NCBI RefSeq assembly: GCF_030161895.1
Contig: NZ_BSVB01000001.1
Coordinates: 2,604,001 to 2,668,000 of the forward strand
From: Pseudolysinimonas kribbensis
Lineage (GTDB): Bacteria > Actinomycetota > Actinomycetes > Actinomycetales > Microbacteriaceae
DNA length: 64,000 nucleotides
Reading direction: 5' to 3'
The translations under genes and the position numbers were made by a program. The notes under the pieces were generated by a model. It worked only from the letters and a program-made list of their open reading frames with translations, was not told the origin of the DNA and did not search any database. Shown one piece after another: positions 29,050 to 40,120 of the stretch. Every line of letters starts with the position of its first letter. The stretch's first letter is position 1.

Positions 29050-29229
29050 CTATTTCGCGCGGCCGTCGCTGTCGTCGTGGGCGTCGTCCGGGTCCGATGC
29101 GCCCTGAGGCTTCCCCTCATCCGGGGCGAGCGCGCCGCCCTCGTTCTCCCAGCGGCCGCCCGCGCGTTGAGCCGCGATCTCGGCATCGGTCTTGTGCTGT
29201 TTAGCGCGGAGCCTGTCCAGCCATCCCAT
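29050..29229 (-). CDS. Small hydrophilic hypothetical protein
   Basis: 59 aa, starting MGWLDRLRAKQHKTDAEIAAQR and ending in an acidic tail (DPDDAHDDSDGRAK). No transmembrane segment or known domain is visible. The Met-Gly-Trp-Leu-Asp-Arg-Leu start is common in small actinobacterial proteins of unknown role. A GTG three codons upstream (29238) is an alternative start. It lies between the surface protein and sufU, antisense to neither. Confidence 0.55.
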   Translation of the reverse strand: MGWLDRLRAKQHKTDAEIAAQRAGGRWENEGGALAPDEGKPQGASDPDDAHDDSDGRAK

Positions 29230-29305
29230 GGCCGTCACAGTAGCCCCCGACCCGGATGATGTCGCGGTGCGGTATCCGATGAGCGCGGGCGGTGACGTTC
29301 CGGGG

Positions 29306-31031
<1,726 letters not shown>

Positions 31032-31077
31032 GTCTTGATCGTAGGCACCGCGCCCCGGCCCGCGCCGGACGGCCGGG

Positions 31078-32368
31078 TCAGCCCGCCGACCGCCAGCGCA
31101 GCCGCGGGTCGCCGACCTTGTGGGAGCAGACCATCGGGGTGCCCTTGCTGGTGACTCCGCGCGCTCCCTCGGGGAGCAGAACGCCCCCGGGGTGACCACG
31201 CGCGGCGCGGCCGGCTTCGGTGCCGCGGGTTTCGGGGCGGGAGCGGGCGCCGCGGGCCGGGGCGCCGGCGCCGTCGCGGGTGCCCGGGTCGGCACCGGCA
31301 CCGGCGCGGTCGCGAACGGCGAGGTGCCGGCCGCCTCGCCGGGGCATGCGCTCAGGACGCGGGCCATCGCGTCGCGCTCGGCCTGCGTCACCCACAGGCG
31401 GTAGCTGACCTTCACCGAGATCTGCCGCGCGACGTAGCTGCAGCGGAACGACGTCGCCGCCGGCAGCCAGGTCGCGGCATCGCCGTCGCGCTTCTGCTCG
31501 TTCGAGTGGGCGTCGACCGCGAGCAGGTTGAGCGGGTCGTTCGCGAGCGAGGTGCGCTGCGCGGTGGTGAGCTGCTGGGCGCCGGTCTGCCAGGCATCCC
31601 CGAGCGAGACGACGTGGTCGATCTGCACCTCGGCCGACGTGGTCACGCCGCGCACGAAGTGGATGATGCCGTTCGTGTACGGCGAGACCAGCGTGCCCGA
31701 CATCACCCGGCACGCCCCCGAGCGCGCGATGCCCGCGAGGTCGCGCGCGAGCACGTCGTTGCGGGTGTCGCACCCGTTGCGATCGACATCCAGCCAGGCG
31801 GCGCCGAAGTCGGCCGTACGGTTGTAGCCGGTCATCGGGGCGCGCCCTTGACCGGCAGCTTCGCCAGCAGAGCGAGAGCCGTCGTGTTGCTCGTCACCGA
31901 CCGGTCGACGGCGGCGGCGCCGCTCATGGCGGGGGTGGTGACGGCATCCGGGTCGGCGGGGGATTCGTCGCTGAAGGTCGCCGACGGAGTGGGCGTGGGA
32001 TGCCGCGTCGCGCCCGGCTCGGGCCGCTCCGACACGCTCGACCCCGCCGCACTCGGCGACACCGGCTGACGCGGAAGCGTGACCGCGCCGATCGACGTGA
32101 GCACGACGCCGCCGACGAGCACGAGCACGCCGACCGTCCGCGTCGGCAGCCGCAGCCACGACCTCCGCCGCGTCGCGACGACGTAGATCGCGGTGACGAG
32201 CACGGCGAGCCCGAGGAACACGAGCAGTCCCGGGAATCCACCGGTCGCGACGAACGGGATCGCGAGCACGCCCATCACGCCGATGCCGACCCACGTCACG
32301 ACGGGAACCCTCGCCAGCAGCGCTCGCGCGGTACGCGTCGGGTCACCCGCGTCAGGCGTCTTCGCCAT
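31078..32368 (-). CDS. Membrane-anchored HNH nuclease-like protein, DUF1524 (two frameshifts)
   Basis: Repaired length is 430 aa. Residues about 20-105 hold three hydrophobic helices (VVTWVGIGVMGVLAIPFVAT, GLLVFLGLAVLVTAIYVVA, VGVLVLVGGVVLTSIGAV), followed by a Ser/Pro/Thr linker and a DUF1524 HNH domain: GRAPMTGYNR, DRNGCDTRNDVLAR, QIDHVVSLGDAWQTGA and LNLLAVDAHSNEQKRDGDAA. The His-Asn-Lys/Asp catalytic set is visible. An Ala/Pro-rich tail (PAPAPKPAAPKPAAP) precedes a short Cys-containing end. Losses near 31845 (ggccgc to ggcgc) and 31172 are required to read through. Homologues are secreted or surface nucleases of actinobacteria, possibly for nucleic-acid scavenging (inference). Confidence 0.8.
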
Positions 32369-32422
32369 GCGTCCTCCTCGTGCTGAGGCATGACGCTATC
32401 GGCACGCCCGCGCGCCGGGCCG

Positions 32423-32458
32423 CAGCCGGCTCGTGGCGATTCGTCGTGTCGCCGGCTG
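32423..32458. terminator. GC-rich inverted repeat downstream of the LAATG surface gene
   Basis: CAGCCGGC (32423-32430) pairs with GCCGGCTG (32451-32458). It lies just past the end of the minus-strand gene 32474-33171 and upstream of the DUF1524 gene. No T run; a tentative terminator. Confidence 0.3.
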
Positions 32459-32473
32459 GTGCCGACGCGCCGA

Positions 32474-33171
32474 TCAGGGGCGGGCGGGGGACCGCCGGCG
32501 CATCCGGATCGACGCGAGTCCCGATCCGGCGGCCAGCAGGCCGAGCGCGGTGAGCATCGCGCCCCACGCATCGATTCCCGTTGCGGCCAACTCGGGGCGG
32601 CTCGGCGGGGCCGGGTCGGCCGTCGTCGTGCAGGCTCCCGAGTCGGCCCCGGCTGCGAGGCCGTAGACCGGGCCGTTCTGCAGTTCGGCGACGTCGGTCG
32701 TCGGGAGCGGATCGGTCGAGGAGGTCGCCGGCACTGCGGCGATCTTCCGGATCACGCCGGTGACGGCATCCGACAGGTAGACGGCGTCGCCGATGCGCGC
32801 CACCCCGAACCCCGCGGGCACGGTGCCGACGGTCGTGCTCGTGCCGTCCGGATGCAGCCGCAGGAGGTGACCGATCGTGTCGTCGCCCGAGACGGCCACG
32901 AGCGCGATCACGCCGCCGTCGTTCAGGATGTCGAGATCCCCTGCAGCAGCTCCCCGGCGGGGAGCGCGGTCAGGCTGTTGTAGCTGGCCGAAGCGCCCGG
33001 CCCGGTGACGGTGAAGGCACGCGTCACCGTGCCGGTCGTCGGGTCGATCGAGAGGACGGTTCCGGAGCCGTCGATCGGGCTTCCGTAGATCGTGCCGTCG
33101 TCCGCACTGACCGCGATGTCCCCGAGCACCCGGATGACGGGGACGCTGGACAGCACCGTGGCGCGGAGCAT
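32474..33171 (-). pseudogene. N-terminally truncated surface protein with LAATG-type sorting tail (frameshifted near 32940)
   Basis: About 232 aa after adding one base in the run 32938-32941, which joins GELLQGDLDILNDGG to VIALVAVSGDDTIG. The visible part consists of repeating beta-propeller-like segments (YGSPIDGSGTVLSIDPTTG, LLRLHPDGTSTTVGTVPAGF, GVARIGDAVYLSDAVTG), as in SMP-30/NHL-like proteins. The C-terminus has LAATG, a hydrophobic stretch (AWGAMLTALGLLAAGSGLA) and RMRRR. No signal peptide is present: the first Met at 33171 opens mid-domain, and an in-frame TAG lies only 27 bases upstream. It thus seems to have lost its 5' part where the divergent MmyB regulator now starts. Confidence 0.55.
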
Positions 33172-33242
33172 CAGGAAGGTGATGAGTACTTGATGCTATG
33201 ACCTCGGCCCCCCGTCGCGCCGGCCGTCGCTACTGTGTGCGC

Positions 33243-34140
33243 ATGGTGGATGGCCAGCTGGGAGAGTTCCTGCGCGCGCGGCGCGAGGCCGTCCATCCCG
33301 CCGACGTCGGGCTCGAGACCGGCGTGCGCCGTCGCCGGGTGCCGGGGCTGCGACGCGAAGAGGTGGCGCTGCGCTCCGGGATCAGCGCCGAGTACTACAT
33401 CCGGCTGGAGCAGGGGGGAGCGCCGCCCGTCGCCGCGGGTCGTCGCGGCGCTCGCGCGTGCGCTGCTCCTCGACCACGCGGCGGAGGACTACCTGCGCCT
33501 GCTCGCCGGTCTGTCGCGCGACCCGCAGGGGCGGCCGCTCACGACATCCGCCGACATGGCCGCGCTCGTCGGCTCGCTCGCCGGCACCCCGGCGTTCGCG
33601 CATGACCGAGTGCTCGAGGTGATCGAGTCGAATCCGCTCGCGCGGGCCCTGTCGCCGGTGTTCTCGCCCGGGGTGAACCTCATGCGAGCCGTCTTCCTCG
33701 ACAGCCGGCTCGGCGAGCTCTATCTGAACCTCGACGAGATGCGGATGCGGCTGGTCGCCTATCTGCGCCTCCAGGCGGCGGCGCCTCCGCAGGATCCACG
33801 GCTGGCGCCCCTCGTCGCCGAGCTGAGCGACGCGAGCCCGGACTTCGCGGCGCTGTGGGCGAGGCACGACGTCACACCGGCGTCCTCGGGGGTGAACCGG
33901 ATCCACCATCGGCTGGTCGGCGACTTCGAGCTGCGTTTCGAGCGGTTGTGCTTCGCCGGCAGCGACGACCCCGTGCTCGTCATCTACCACGCCGCGCCGG
34001 GCACGCCGGGCGAGACCGCACTGCGCGAACTCGCGCGGCTCGGCGCGCCGCTGCCGTCCGCTCAGAACCCCTTGGACGACATCCAGTCGAGGCAGACCTC
34101 CGCCACCTCGCGCCAGCCGGCGTCCATGGTCAGCGAGTGA
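33243..34140 (+). CDS. MmyB-type XRE regulator (frameshifted near 33416)
   Basis: After repair about 299 aa: an N-terminal HTH (LGEFLRARREAVHPADVGL, VPGLRREEVALRSGISAEYY) and a C-terminal MmyB-like ligand pocket (LEVIESNPLARALSPVFSPG, VFLDSRLGELYLN, and SGVNRIHHRLVGDFELRFERL). MmyB regulators frequently lie beside short-chain dehydrogenases, as here, and bind fatty-acid-like ligands. The G run 33413-33418 needs a net two-base addition to restore EQGRERRPSPRVVAALARAL. The 3' end overlaps the convergent hydrolase gene by 79 bases; the tail after LGAPLPSA looks non-conserved. An alternative upstream ATG is at 33198. Confidence 0.85.
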
Positions 34141-34856
34141 CCCTTGCCCGGGAACTCGTGGAAGTCCGTGACCGACGGTCCTGAGGCGTAGAGCTCGACG
34201 ACGGCACGCGTGACCGTGAGGGGCACGGTGTGGTCCTCGGTGCCGGATGTCAGCAGCAGCGGGCCGCGATCCGCGACGTGGGTGTCGACGGCGGCGGGCG
34301 ACGTGCGCGAGAAGTTCGCGGTGGCATCCTCGAACAGCGGCCGGCCGGGGCCGGGGATCGTCCACTGCTCGAACAGCGCGTCCGACTCCTCCTCCGTGAT
34401 CGCATTGCCGAAGCTGTAGTGGAACTGCTTGGCCGTGAGGGCGACCGTGCGCGATCGGTTGGCGGGATTGCCGAGCACCGGCAGCCCCGATCGCAGCTGC
34501 GAGAACGGCAGCTTCGTCACGCCCTTGATCGGCGCCGGGTCGATCGCGACGGCGCCGACCACGTAGTTGTTGGCGAGCAGCTCCTGCGCGATGAGGCCGC
34601 CGAAGGAGTGGCCGACGACGAACGGCTTCTCGGGCATCGCCTCGATCAGGTCGGCGTAGTGCCGGCAGATCGCCTCGATGCCGACGTCGTTCATGCCCGA
34701 CGGGTCGTCCCGGGTCTCGGCCACCGTGTCGCGGTCGCCCGGCCAGCCCGGCGCACTCGAGGTGTACCCGCGCTCGGCGAACAGGGCGGCCCACGGCGCC
34801 CAGGCGCTCGAGTGGATCCAGAGCCCGTGGATGAACAGCACGTGCGGCTTCGACAT
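34062..34856 (-). CDS. Alpha/beta-hydrolase fold enzyme
   Basis: 264 aa. The oxyanion strand is VLFIHGLWIHSSAW, the nucleophile elbow is VVGHSFGGLIAQ (Gly-His-Ser-Phe-Gly), the acid is likely in LLLTSGTEDHTVPL, and the catalytic His is in FPGKGHSLTMD. All triad residues are present, so it should be an active esterase, lactonase or similar; the substrate is unknown. It follows an SDR oxidoreductase by 32 bases on the same strand. Both may be controlled by the MmyB-type regulator across the locus. Convergent overlap with that regulator at the 3' end. Confidence 0.85.
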   Translation of the reverse strand: MSKPHVLFIHGLWIHSSAWAPWAALFAERGYTSSAPGWPGDRDTVAETRDDPSGMNDVGIEAICRHYADLIEAMPEKPFVVGHSFGGLIAQELLANNYVVGAVAIDPAPIKGVTKLPFSQLRSGLPVLGNPANRSRTVALTAKQFHYSFGNAITEEESDALFEQWTIPGPGRPLFEDATANFSRTSPAAVDTHVADRGPLLLTSGTEDHTVPLTVTRAVVELYASGPSVTDFHEFPGKGHSLTMDAGWREVAEVCLDWMSSKGF

Positions 34857-34888
34857 GTCTTTCCCTTTCGTCGGGGGTGGGTGGGGGC

Positions 34889-35683
34889 CTACAGGGTCTT
34901 GACGAATCCGCCGTCGATCAGGATGTCGGCACCGGTCACGTTGCCCGCTCGGTCGCTCGCGAGGAGGAGCACGAGATCGGCGACCTCCTCGGCGGTGGTG
35001 AAGCGGCCGGTCGAGAAGCCGCCCTGCTCGGCGATGGCCTCGGACCGCGCCGTGTCGACGTCGACGCCCCGCGACGCGGCGATGGTGGCGGCGACGCCGT
35101 GCTCGCCGAGCCAGAGGTCGGTCGCCACCGGCCCCGGGCTGATCGTGTTGAAACGCAGACCGGCCGGACCGAACTCCTTCGACAGGGCCTTGGAGACGTT
35201 CCAGAGCGCCGCCTTGGCCGCCGAGTAGTCGATCACGCCCGGGTCCGGCAGGAACGCGTTGACCGACGCGATCGTCACGACGTTGCCGACCTGCGCACGC
35301 ACCATCGCCGGGATCGCGGCCCGCGTCATGCGCACCGCCGCGAGGAAATCGAGGGTGAGGGTCGCCATCCACTCGTCGTCGCCGAGCGCCAGGAAGCCCT
35401 CGGTGCGCAGCTTCACGCCGCCGACGTTGTTGACGAGGATCGTCGCGCCGCCGAGCGCGTCGGCCCGCTCCACGAGGGCCGCCGGGGCCGCCTCGGCGGT
35501 CAGGTCGACCTGCACCGGATGCACCCGGCCCTCCGCCTCGAGGGCCAGCAGCTGCGGCGTGACCGTGCGGGAGCCCGCGACCACGTGGGCGCCCTCCCCG
35601 GCGAGGGCGCGGGTCGCCGCGAGCCCGATGCCCCGGCCCGCACCGGTGACGATCGCGACGCGGTCGGCGAGGTGCAGGTCCAC
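34889..35683 (-). CDS. Short-chain dehydrogenase/reductase (SDR)
   Basis: 264 aa classical SDR. The cofactor motif is AIVTGAGRGIGLAATRAL (Gly-x-x-x-Gly-x-Gly), and NNVGG follows in ATILVNNVGGVKLR. The catalytic Tyr-x-x-x-Lys is DYSAAKAALWNVSK with the Ser in ASVNAFLP. It oxidises or reduces a hydroxyl/keto substrate with NAD(P). The start is GTG at 35683 (MDLHLADRVAIVTGAG). The position next to an MmyB-type regulator and an alpha/beta hydrolase matches a recurrent gene neighbourhood. A palindromic control region lies upstream at 35761-35786. Confidence 0.9.
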   Translation of the reverse strand: MDLHLADRVAIVTGAGRGIGLAATRALAGEGAHVVAGSRTVTPQLLALEAEGRVHPVQVDLTAEAAPAALVERADALGGATILVNNVGGVKLRTEGFLALGDDEWMATLTLDFLAAVRMTRAAIPAMVRAQVGNVVTIASVNAFLPDPGVIDYSAAKAALWNVSKALSKEFGPAGLRFNTISPGPVATDLWLGEHGVAATIAASRGVDVDTARSEAIAEQGGFSTGRFTTAEEVADLVLLLASDRAGNVTGADILIDGGFVKTL

Positions 35684-35760
35684 GCGGCCCCCTCCGGGTC
35701 GGAACGGATGAGCTCACCGTAGGGCGGCCCGCCCCGGCTCCAGAAGGCAGCGGTTCTCCT

Positions 35761-35786
35761 GGTACTGCGACTGCTACCCGGGTACC
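35761..35786. promoter_or_regulatory. Palindromic candidate operator upstream of the SDR-hydrolase operon
   Basis: GGTAC (35761), CTACC (35774) and the perfect 10-bp palindrome TACCCGGGTA (35775-35784) form overlapping half-sites about 80-100 bases upstream of the SDR start. It is a candidate binding site for the neighbouring MmyB-type regulator (inference). Confidence 0.35.
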
Positions 35787-35800
35787 GGTGGCCCGGGCGT

Positions 35801-36361
35801 TCAGGCCGGGCCGGTGAAGAAGGTGCCGGGCTCCAACTCCGACAGGGCCAGCCAGTCCGGATCACGGCGTCGGCCGGATGCGGCGTGCGGCATCCGGAGC
35901 TCCCACGCCGTCAGGGGGCGCTCGTCGACGCTCAGCACCAGGCCGTACAGCGTCGCCAGGACGTGCATGCAGGGCGCTTCGCGGGTGCGGCAGGTGCAGA
36001 TCGCCTCGATCTCGTCCGGCGGCACGGCGACGGTCAGGCCGGCGGCGGTCAGTCGGCGGTGGACGTGGTCGGGGATGTCGCCCGTCGTCAGGTGCTCGCG
36101 CTCCGACGCGAGGAGGGCCTCGGCGGTCGCGGCCTCGGCATCCGTCCACGGGGGCACGCGCAGCCGCACGGAGTGCTCCCGACGGCCGTCGGCGATCGTC
36201 GCGGTGATCGTCGACGCGTCGACGGCGAGCGCGCTCTCCTGGCGATGCGCGATCGCCCGGGCACGGGGCAGCCGTGGGTCGGGCCGCCCCGCGGTCGGTT
36301 CGACCGTGCGCAGCCACGCGTACCCCCAAGCGGTCGCACCGAGCTTCGGCCGGGCCGTCAT
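35801..36361 (-). CDS. SWIM zinc-finger protein
   Basis: 186 aa with a SWIM finger C-T-C-(x)6-C-x-H: ICTCRTREAPCMHVLATLYG near residue 125. The N-terminus (GATAWGYAWLRTVEPTAGRPD) matches the leader of SWIM proteins encoded with SNF2 helicases. SWIM domains bind DNA or proteins, and in bacteria they commonly neighbour a SWI2/SNF2 gene. Here its ATG overlaps the stop of the SNF2 gene (ATGA at 36358), so the two are made together. It likely assists the helicase; the exact job is unknown. Confidence 0.85.
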   Translation of the reverse strand: MTARPKLGATAWGYAWLRTVEPTAGRPDPRLPRARAIAHRQESALAVDASTITATIADGRREHSVRLRVPPWTDAEAATAEALLASEREHLTTGDIPDHVHRRLTAAGLTVAVPPDEIEAICTCRTREAPCMHVLATLYGLVLSVDERPLTAWELRMPHAASGRRRDPDWLALSELEPGTFFTGPA

Positions 36362-38342
36362 GGCCGCATCCGGAGGTCGAGCACCTCGCGCAGCTCGCGA
36401 TCCGGCAACTTCGTGAGCGCCGCCGTGGGGTCGCCGGAGATCAGCTCGGCGAGACCCTGCTTCTCCTGGTGCATGCGGTCGATGTAGTCCTCCACGGTTC
36501 CCTCGGTGACCAGCTTGTAGACGTTGAGCGTGCGCCGCTGTCCGATCCGGTGCGCCCGAGCGGTCGCCTGCTCCTCGACGGCGGGATTCCACCAGCGATC
36601 GAAGTGCACGACGTTCGAGGCACGCGTCAGGTTCAGCCCGAACCCGGCGGCGCGCAGGCTCAGGATCAGGAGGGGCGAGGCGTGGTCGTCCTCCTGGAAC
36701 GCGCGGATGAGCTCGTCACGCTGCGCCGGCGCGAGCCCACCGTGCAGGAAGGGCACGGCGTCGATCCGGAGCGCCGACGCGAGCCCGGACGACAGGAGCT
36801 CGCCCGTCCGGCGGTACTGCGTGAACACGAGGGCGCGCTCCCCGTCCGCCACGACCTCGCCCAGCATCTCGCACGTGCGGTCGAACTTTCCGGACCTCCC
36901 GGGTTCGAGTGCGGGCTCCCCGGCCTCGAGGGCGGGATGGTTGCAGATCTGCTTGAGCTCCGTCAGCAGGGCGAGCACGCGTCCGCTGCGGCCGAATCCC
37001 GAGCCCAATCCGGCGGAGAACGCGCGCTCCACGGCCTCGCGATAGAGCGCGACCTGCTCCGGGCTGAGCGTGCAGACGACCGTGGCGTCGATGCGAGGCG
37101 GCAGGTCCTGCGCGACATCCGCCTTCCTGCGCCGGAGGAGGTGGGGCGCGACGACGGTTGCGAGCGTCGCGGCGGCCGACGCGGAGCGGCGTTGCCGGAT
37201 CGGGTTCACGAACCGCTGCCGGAACCGGCCGCGGGCGCCGAGCGCGCCGGGGTTGGTGACCGAGAGGATCGACCACAGCTCGTCGAGGTCGTTCTCGACC
37301 GGCGTCCCCGTCAACGCGATCCTGCTGGTGGACGGGAGCGCGGATGCCGCCCTGGTCACCTGCGTGTCGGTGTTCTTGAGCTGCTGGGCCTCATCGAAGA
37401 CGGCGACATCCCAGTGCCGGCTCCGCACCGCCTCGTCCGATCGCAGCAGCGCGTAGCTGGTGACGACGACGGTCCGCGGTTCCGGGCGAGCCGGCAGGCG
37501 CCGGTCGGGTCCGTGGTACTCGAGCACGTTCAGGCCGGGTGCGAAGTGCTGGATCTCGCGTCGCCAATTCGCCAGCAACGATGTCGGGCACACCACGAGC
37601 TGCAGGCTCTGGGGCTGCCGGGTCGCGAGCACGGCGATGACCTGGAGCGTCTTGCCGAGCCCCATCTCGTCGGCCAGCACACCTCCCTGGCCGGCGTCGA
37701 CCTTCTGCAGCAACCAGGAGACCCCGTGCACCTGGTACGGCCGGAGGGTCGCCGTGACGTTGGCCGCCCGGAGGGCCTTGAGCGTCGACAGCGCACGCGC
37801 GTACTCCCGGACGAGCGCCCCGGGGGCGGCGATCGCCGACTCGTCGGCGTTGAGAACGGCGTGACCGGCCGGCGGCATCGCCGCGACCACGGCGGCGAAG
37901 GCGTCCTCCTCCGACCCGGAGCGCGCCGAGCGGAGGACGATGCGGCTCGCCTGCCGCCAGGCCCGCGCCGACATCCCGAGCGCACCGACCCGGGTCGTGG
38001 CCGTGAGGGCGGATGCCGCCTCGGCGACGGCGGTGATGCGGGCCTCGACATCGATGGGGCCGACCCGATCACCGACGATCCCGGCGAGGCGCAGCGCGGC
38101 GCGGCGCCCGGGCGGGAGCCCGGCGTGCTCGAGGGCGGCGTCGATGTCGGCGACGCCCCACCAGGCGAGGCCGTTCTCGGCGGGGACGTAGGTGGCCTGG
38201 AGCAGGGTGGCGGGGGCTGGGTGGCGTGGGGCCGGGTGGCATGGGGCAGCGTGCGGATGAGGACCTCCGGGATGCTCGGCGTGCGTCGGGCGCGCAACGC
38301 TACCGAGGTGCCCGGAAGGCCACCTAACCCGCGAAAACGCAA
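36358..38342 (-). CDS. SNF2-family DNA helicase/translocase (frameshifted near 38214)
   Basis: About 661 aa after repair. N-terminal SNF2_assoc-like part, then helicase core: LADEMGLGKTLQVI (Walker A), VVVTSYALLR, VFDEAQQLKN (DEAQ), ALTGTPVENDLDELWSIL, LRRRKADV, and motifs V-VI LSLRAAGFGLNLT and ARAHRIGQRR. An ATP-driven DNA translocase, probably in repair or transcription, paired with the SWIM gene. Near the start, one base is missing in the run 38212-38216; it joins HATRPHATQPP to ATLLQATYVPAENG. The extreme N-terminus (MRFRGLGGLPG) is uncertain, and a later start is possible. Confidence 0.85.
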
Positions 38343-38357
38343 GAGCGGGCGGGGTCG

Positions 38358-39368
38358 CTACGCGGGCAGCGTGGGCGCGAGCCCGAACGCGGGAATGACC
38401 GTGTTCTCGAAGCGGCTCATCGCGGCGATCCGGTCGCCGGCGATCGTGATCGTCATCAGGCCGGAGGTGACGAGGCCGTCGGGCGTGTGCACGTAGATGC
38501 CGAACGCGGGCTGCCCGTTGGCGCGGGTCGCGATCAGGCGGTAGCGGCGTCCGGCGGCGAACAGCAGCGCGCAGAACCGGCCGACGAGCTCGCGGCCGAC
38601 GTACTCGAGCGCCATGGGCGGCATCGACATGAACACGTCGTCCGTGAGCAGCGCCACGAGCGCGTCGAGGTCGCCGGCCTCGTAGGCGGCGACGAACCTC
38701 GACACGACGACTGTCTCGGCGGACGATGCGGATGCCGCCCGCTCCTCGCGCGCCCCCTCGCCCGGCAGGGTGCGCCGCAGGTTCGCCCGCGCCCGCTTCA
38801 ACGCGCTCGCGACCGATTCCACCGTGCCGCCGAGCATGTCGGCGACCTGCTTCGCGGGGAAGCCGAGCACGTCGCGCAGGATGAGCACGGCGACCTGCCG
38901 CGGCGGCAGCAGCTGGAGCGCGGTGATGAAGGCGAGCGAGATGGACTCGGTCCGCTCGGAGCTCTCCTCCGGACCGGGCTCGCGAGCGGTGCCGTCCAGC
39001 AGCGCGTCCGGGTAGGGCTCGAGCCAGGGCACCTCTCCCAGCTGCGTCGGTTCGGGCGGCTGCACTCCGGGGATGTCCCACTCCCGCGCACGGCGCCGGC
39101 CGGCCGCACGCCGCACGTTGAGGCAGCGGTTGGTCGCGATCGCGTACAGCCAGGTGCGCAGCGACGAGCGCCCCTCGAAGCCGCCGAGGCCCCGCCACGC
39201 GGTGAGCAGGGTCTCCTGCACCGCGTCCTCGGCGTCGTGGAACGAGCCCAGCATCCGGTAGCAGTGCACCTGCAGCTCACGCAGATGCGGCTGGGTCATC
39301 TCACGGAAGGCCCGATCGTCGCCGGCACGGGCCCGCGACAGCAGCTCCTCCGGCATCACCGTCGTCAT
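38358..39368 (-). CDS. ECF sigma factor with SnoaL-like C-terminal domain
   Basis: 336 aa. Sigma2: AFREMTQPHLRELQVHCYRM and DAEDAVQETLLTAWRGL; sigma4: LPPRQVAVLILRDVLGFPAK then VESVASALKRARANL. Residues about 225-330 form an SnoaL/NTF2-like domain (FVAAYEAGDLDALVALLTDD, GIYVHTPDG, FENTVIPAFGL), as in the SigG/SigJ-like and TIGR02960-type factors. In these the extra domain modulates activity and replaces a separate anti-sigma factor. ATG at 39368 has GAGGAG about 10 bases upstream. It precedes the SNF2/SWIM run on the same strand and is divergent from the RibD-like reductase. Confidence 0.9.
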   Translation of the reverse strand: MTTVMPEELLSRARAGDDRAFREMTQPHLRELQVHCYRMLGSFHDAEDAVQETLLTAWRGLGGFEGRSSLRTWLYAIATNRCLNVRRAAGRRRAREWDIPGVQPPEPTQLGEVPWLEPYPDALLDGTAREPGPEESSERTESISLAFITALQLLPPRQVAVLILRDVLGFPAKQVADMLGGTVESVASALKRARANLRRTLPGEGAREERAASASSAETVVVSRFVAAYEAGDLDALVALLTDDVFMSMPPMALEYVGRELVGRFCALLFAAGRRYRLIATRANGQPAFGIYVHTPDGLVTSGLMTITIAGDRIAAMSRFENTVIPAFGLAPTLPA

Positions 39369-39520
39369 TGTCGCATCGCTCCTCGTCGGTCGTGAGTGGT
39401 GTCCACCGGTGGTGACACCGCCGGCGGCGGAAATCGGGCGGTGCCGGCGCCCGATTCCGCCGACCCGCGGTGTCTGCACCTCTGTACGTCACGAGGGCGT
39501 ACCCGCACAGGGAGAACACC

Positions 39521-40099
39521 ATGGGAAAGATCGTCATCAGCCAGAACGTCACGCTCGACGGCGTCGTCGAGGACCCCACCGGCGAGGAGGGCTCCGCATA
39601 CGGCGGCTGGTTCGACCGGTGCATGGCCGAGGACCGCGCGGCGTGGGCGGAGCTGGAGTACTCCGAGGCCATCGCCGCCGACGCGCTGCTGATCGGACGG
39701 CGCACCGATGCCTACTTCGGTCCGCGCTGGAACGTCGCCCCCGGCGACTGGGCCGAGCGCCTGCGGGCCCTGCCGAAGTACGTCGTCTCGTCGACCCTCA
39801 CCGACCCGATCTGGGTCAACTCGACGGTGCTGGGCGGCGACGTGGTCGAGGAGGCGTCGAGGCTCAAGCAGCGGATCGCGGGCGACATCGTCGTCTACGC
39901 CAGCCGGCAGCTCGTGCAGACGCTCCTGCACAACGGGCTGGTCGACGAGTTCCGGCTCATCGTCTTCCCGCTCGTGATCGGCACCGGCAAGCGGCTCTTC
40001 GACGACGCCGGCACCGCCACCGCGCTGCGCCTGCAGGGGGCGAGGCCCATCGGCCGCAACCTCAGCGCACTCACCTACGAGGTCGTGCGCGACGCCTGA
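39521..40099 (+). CDS. RibD C-terminal/dihydrofolate-reductase-like protein
   Basis: 192 aa beginning MGKIVISQNVTLDGVVEDP, the typical opening of the DHFR-like RibD_C family, with LLIGRRTDAYFG, the central YVVSSTLTDPIWVNSTVL and the C-terminal DEFRLIVFPLVIGTGKRLF. These proteins reduce folate- or pterin/riboflavin-like substrates with NADPH; the specific substrate is unknown. Start ATG at 39521 with GGGAGAACACC before it. Divergent from the sigma factor gene, so the sigma factor may influence it (inference). Confidence 0.88.
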   Translation: MGKIVISQNVTLDGVVEDPTGEEGSAYGGWFDRCMAEDRAAWAELEYSEAIAADALLIGRRTDAYFGPRWNVAPGDWAERLRALPKYVVSSTLTDPIWVNSTVLGGDVVEEASRLKQRIAGDIVVYASRQLVQTLLHNGLVDEFRLIVFPLVIGTGKRLFDDAGTATALRLQGARPIGRNLSALTYEVVRDA

Positions 40100-40120
40100 T
40101 CCGGCACGTCGGGACGACGA

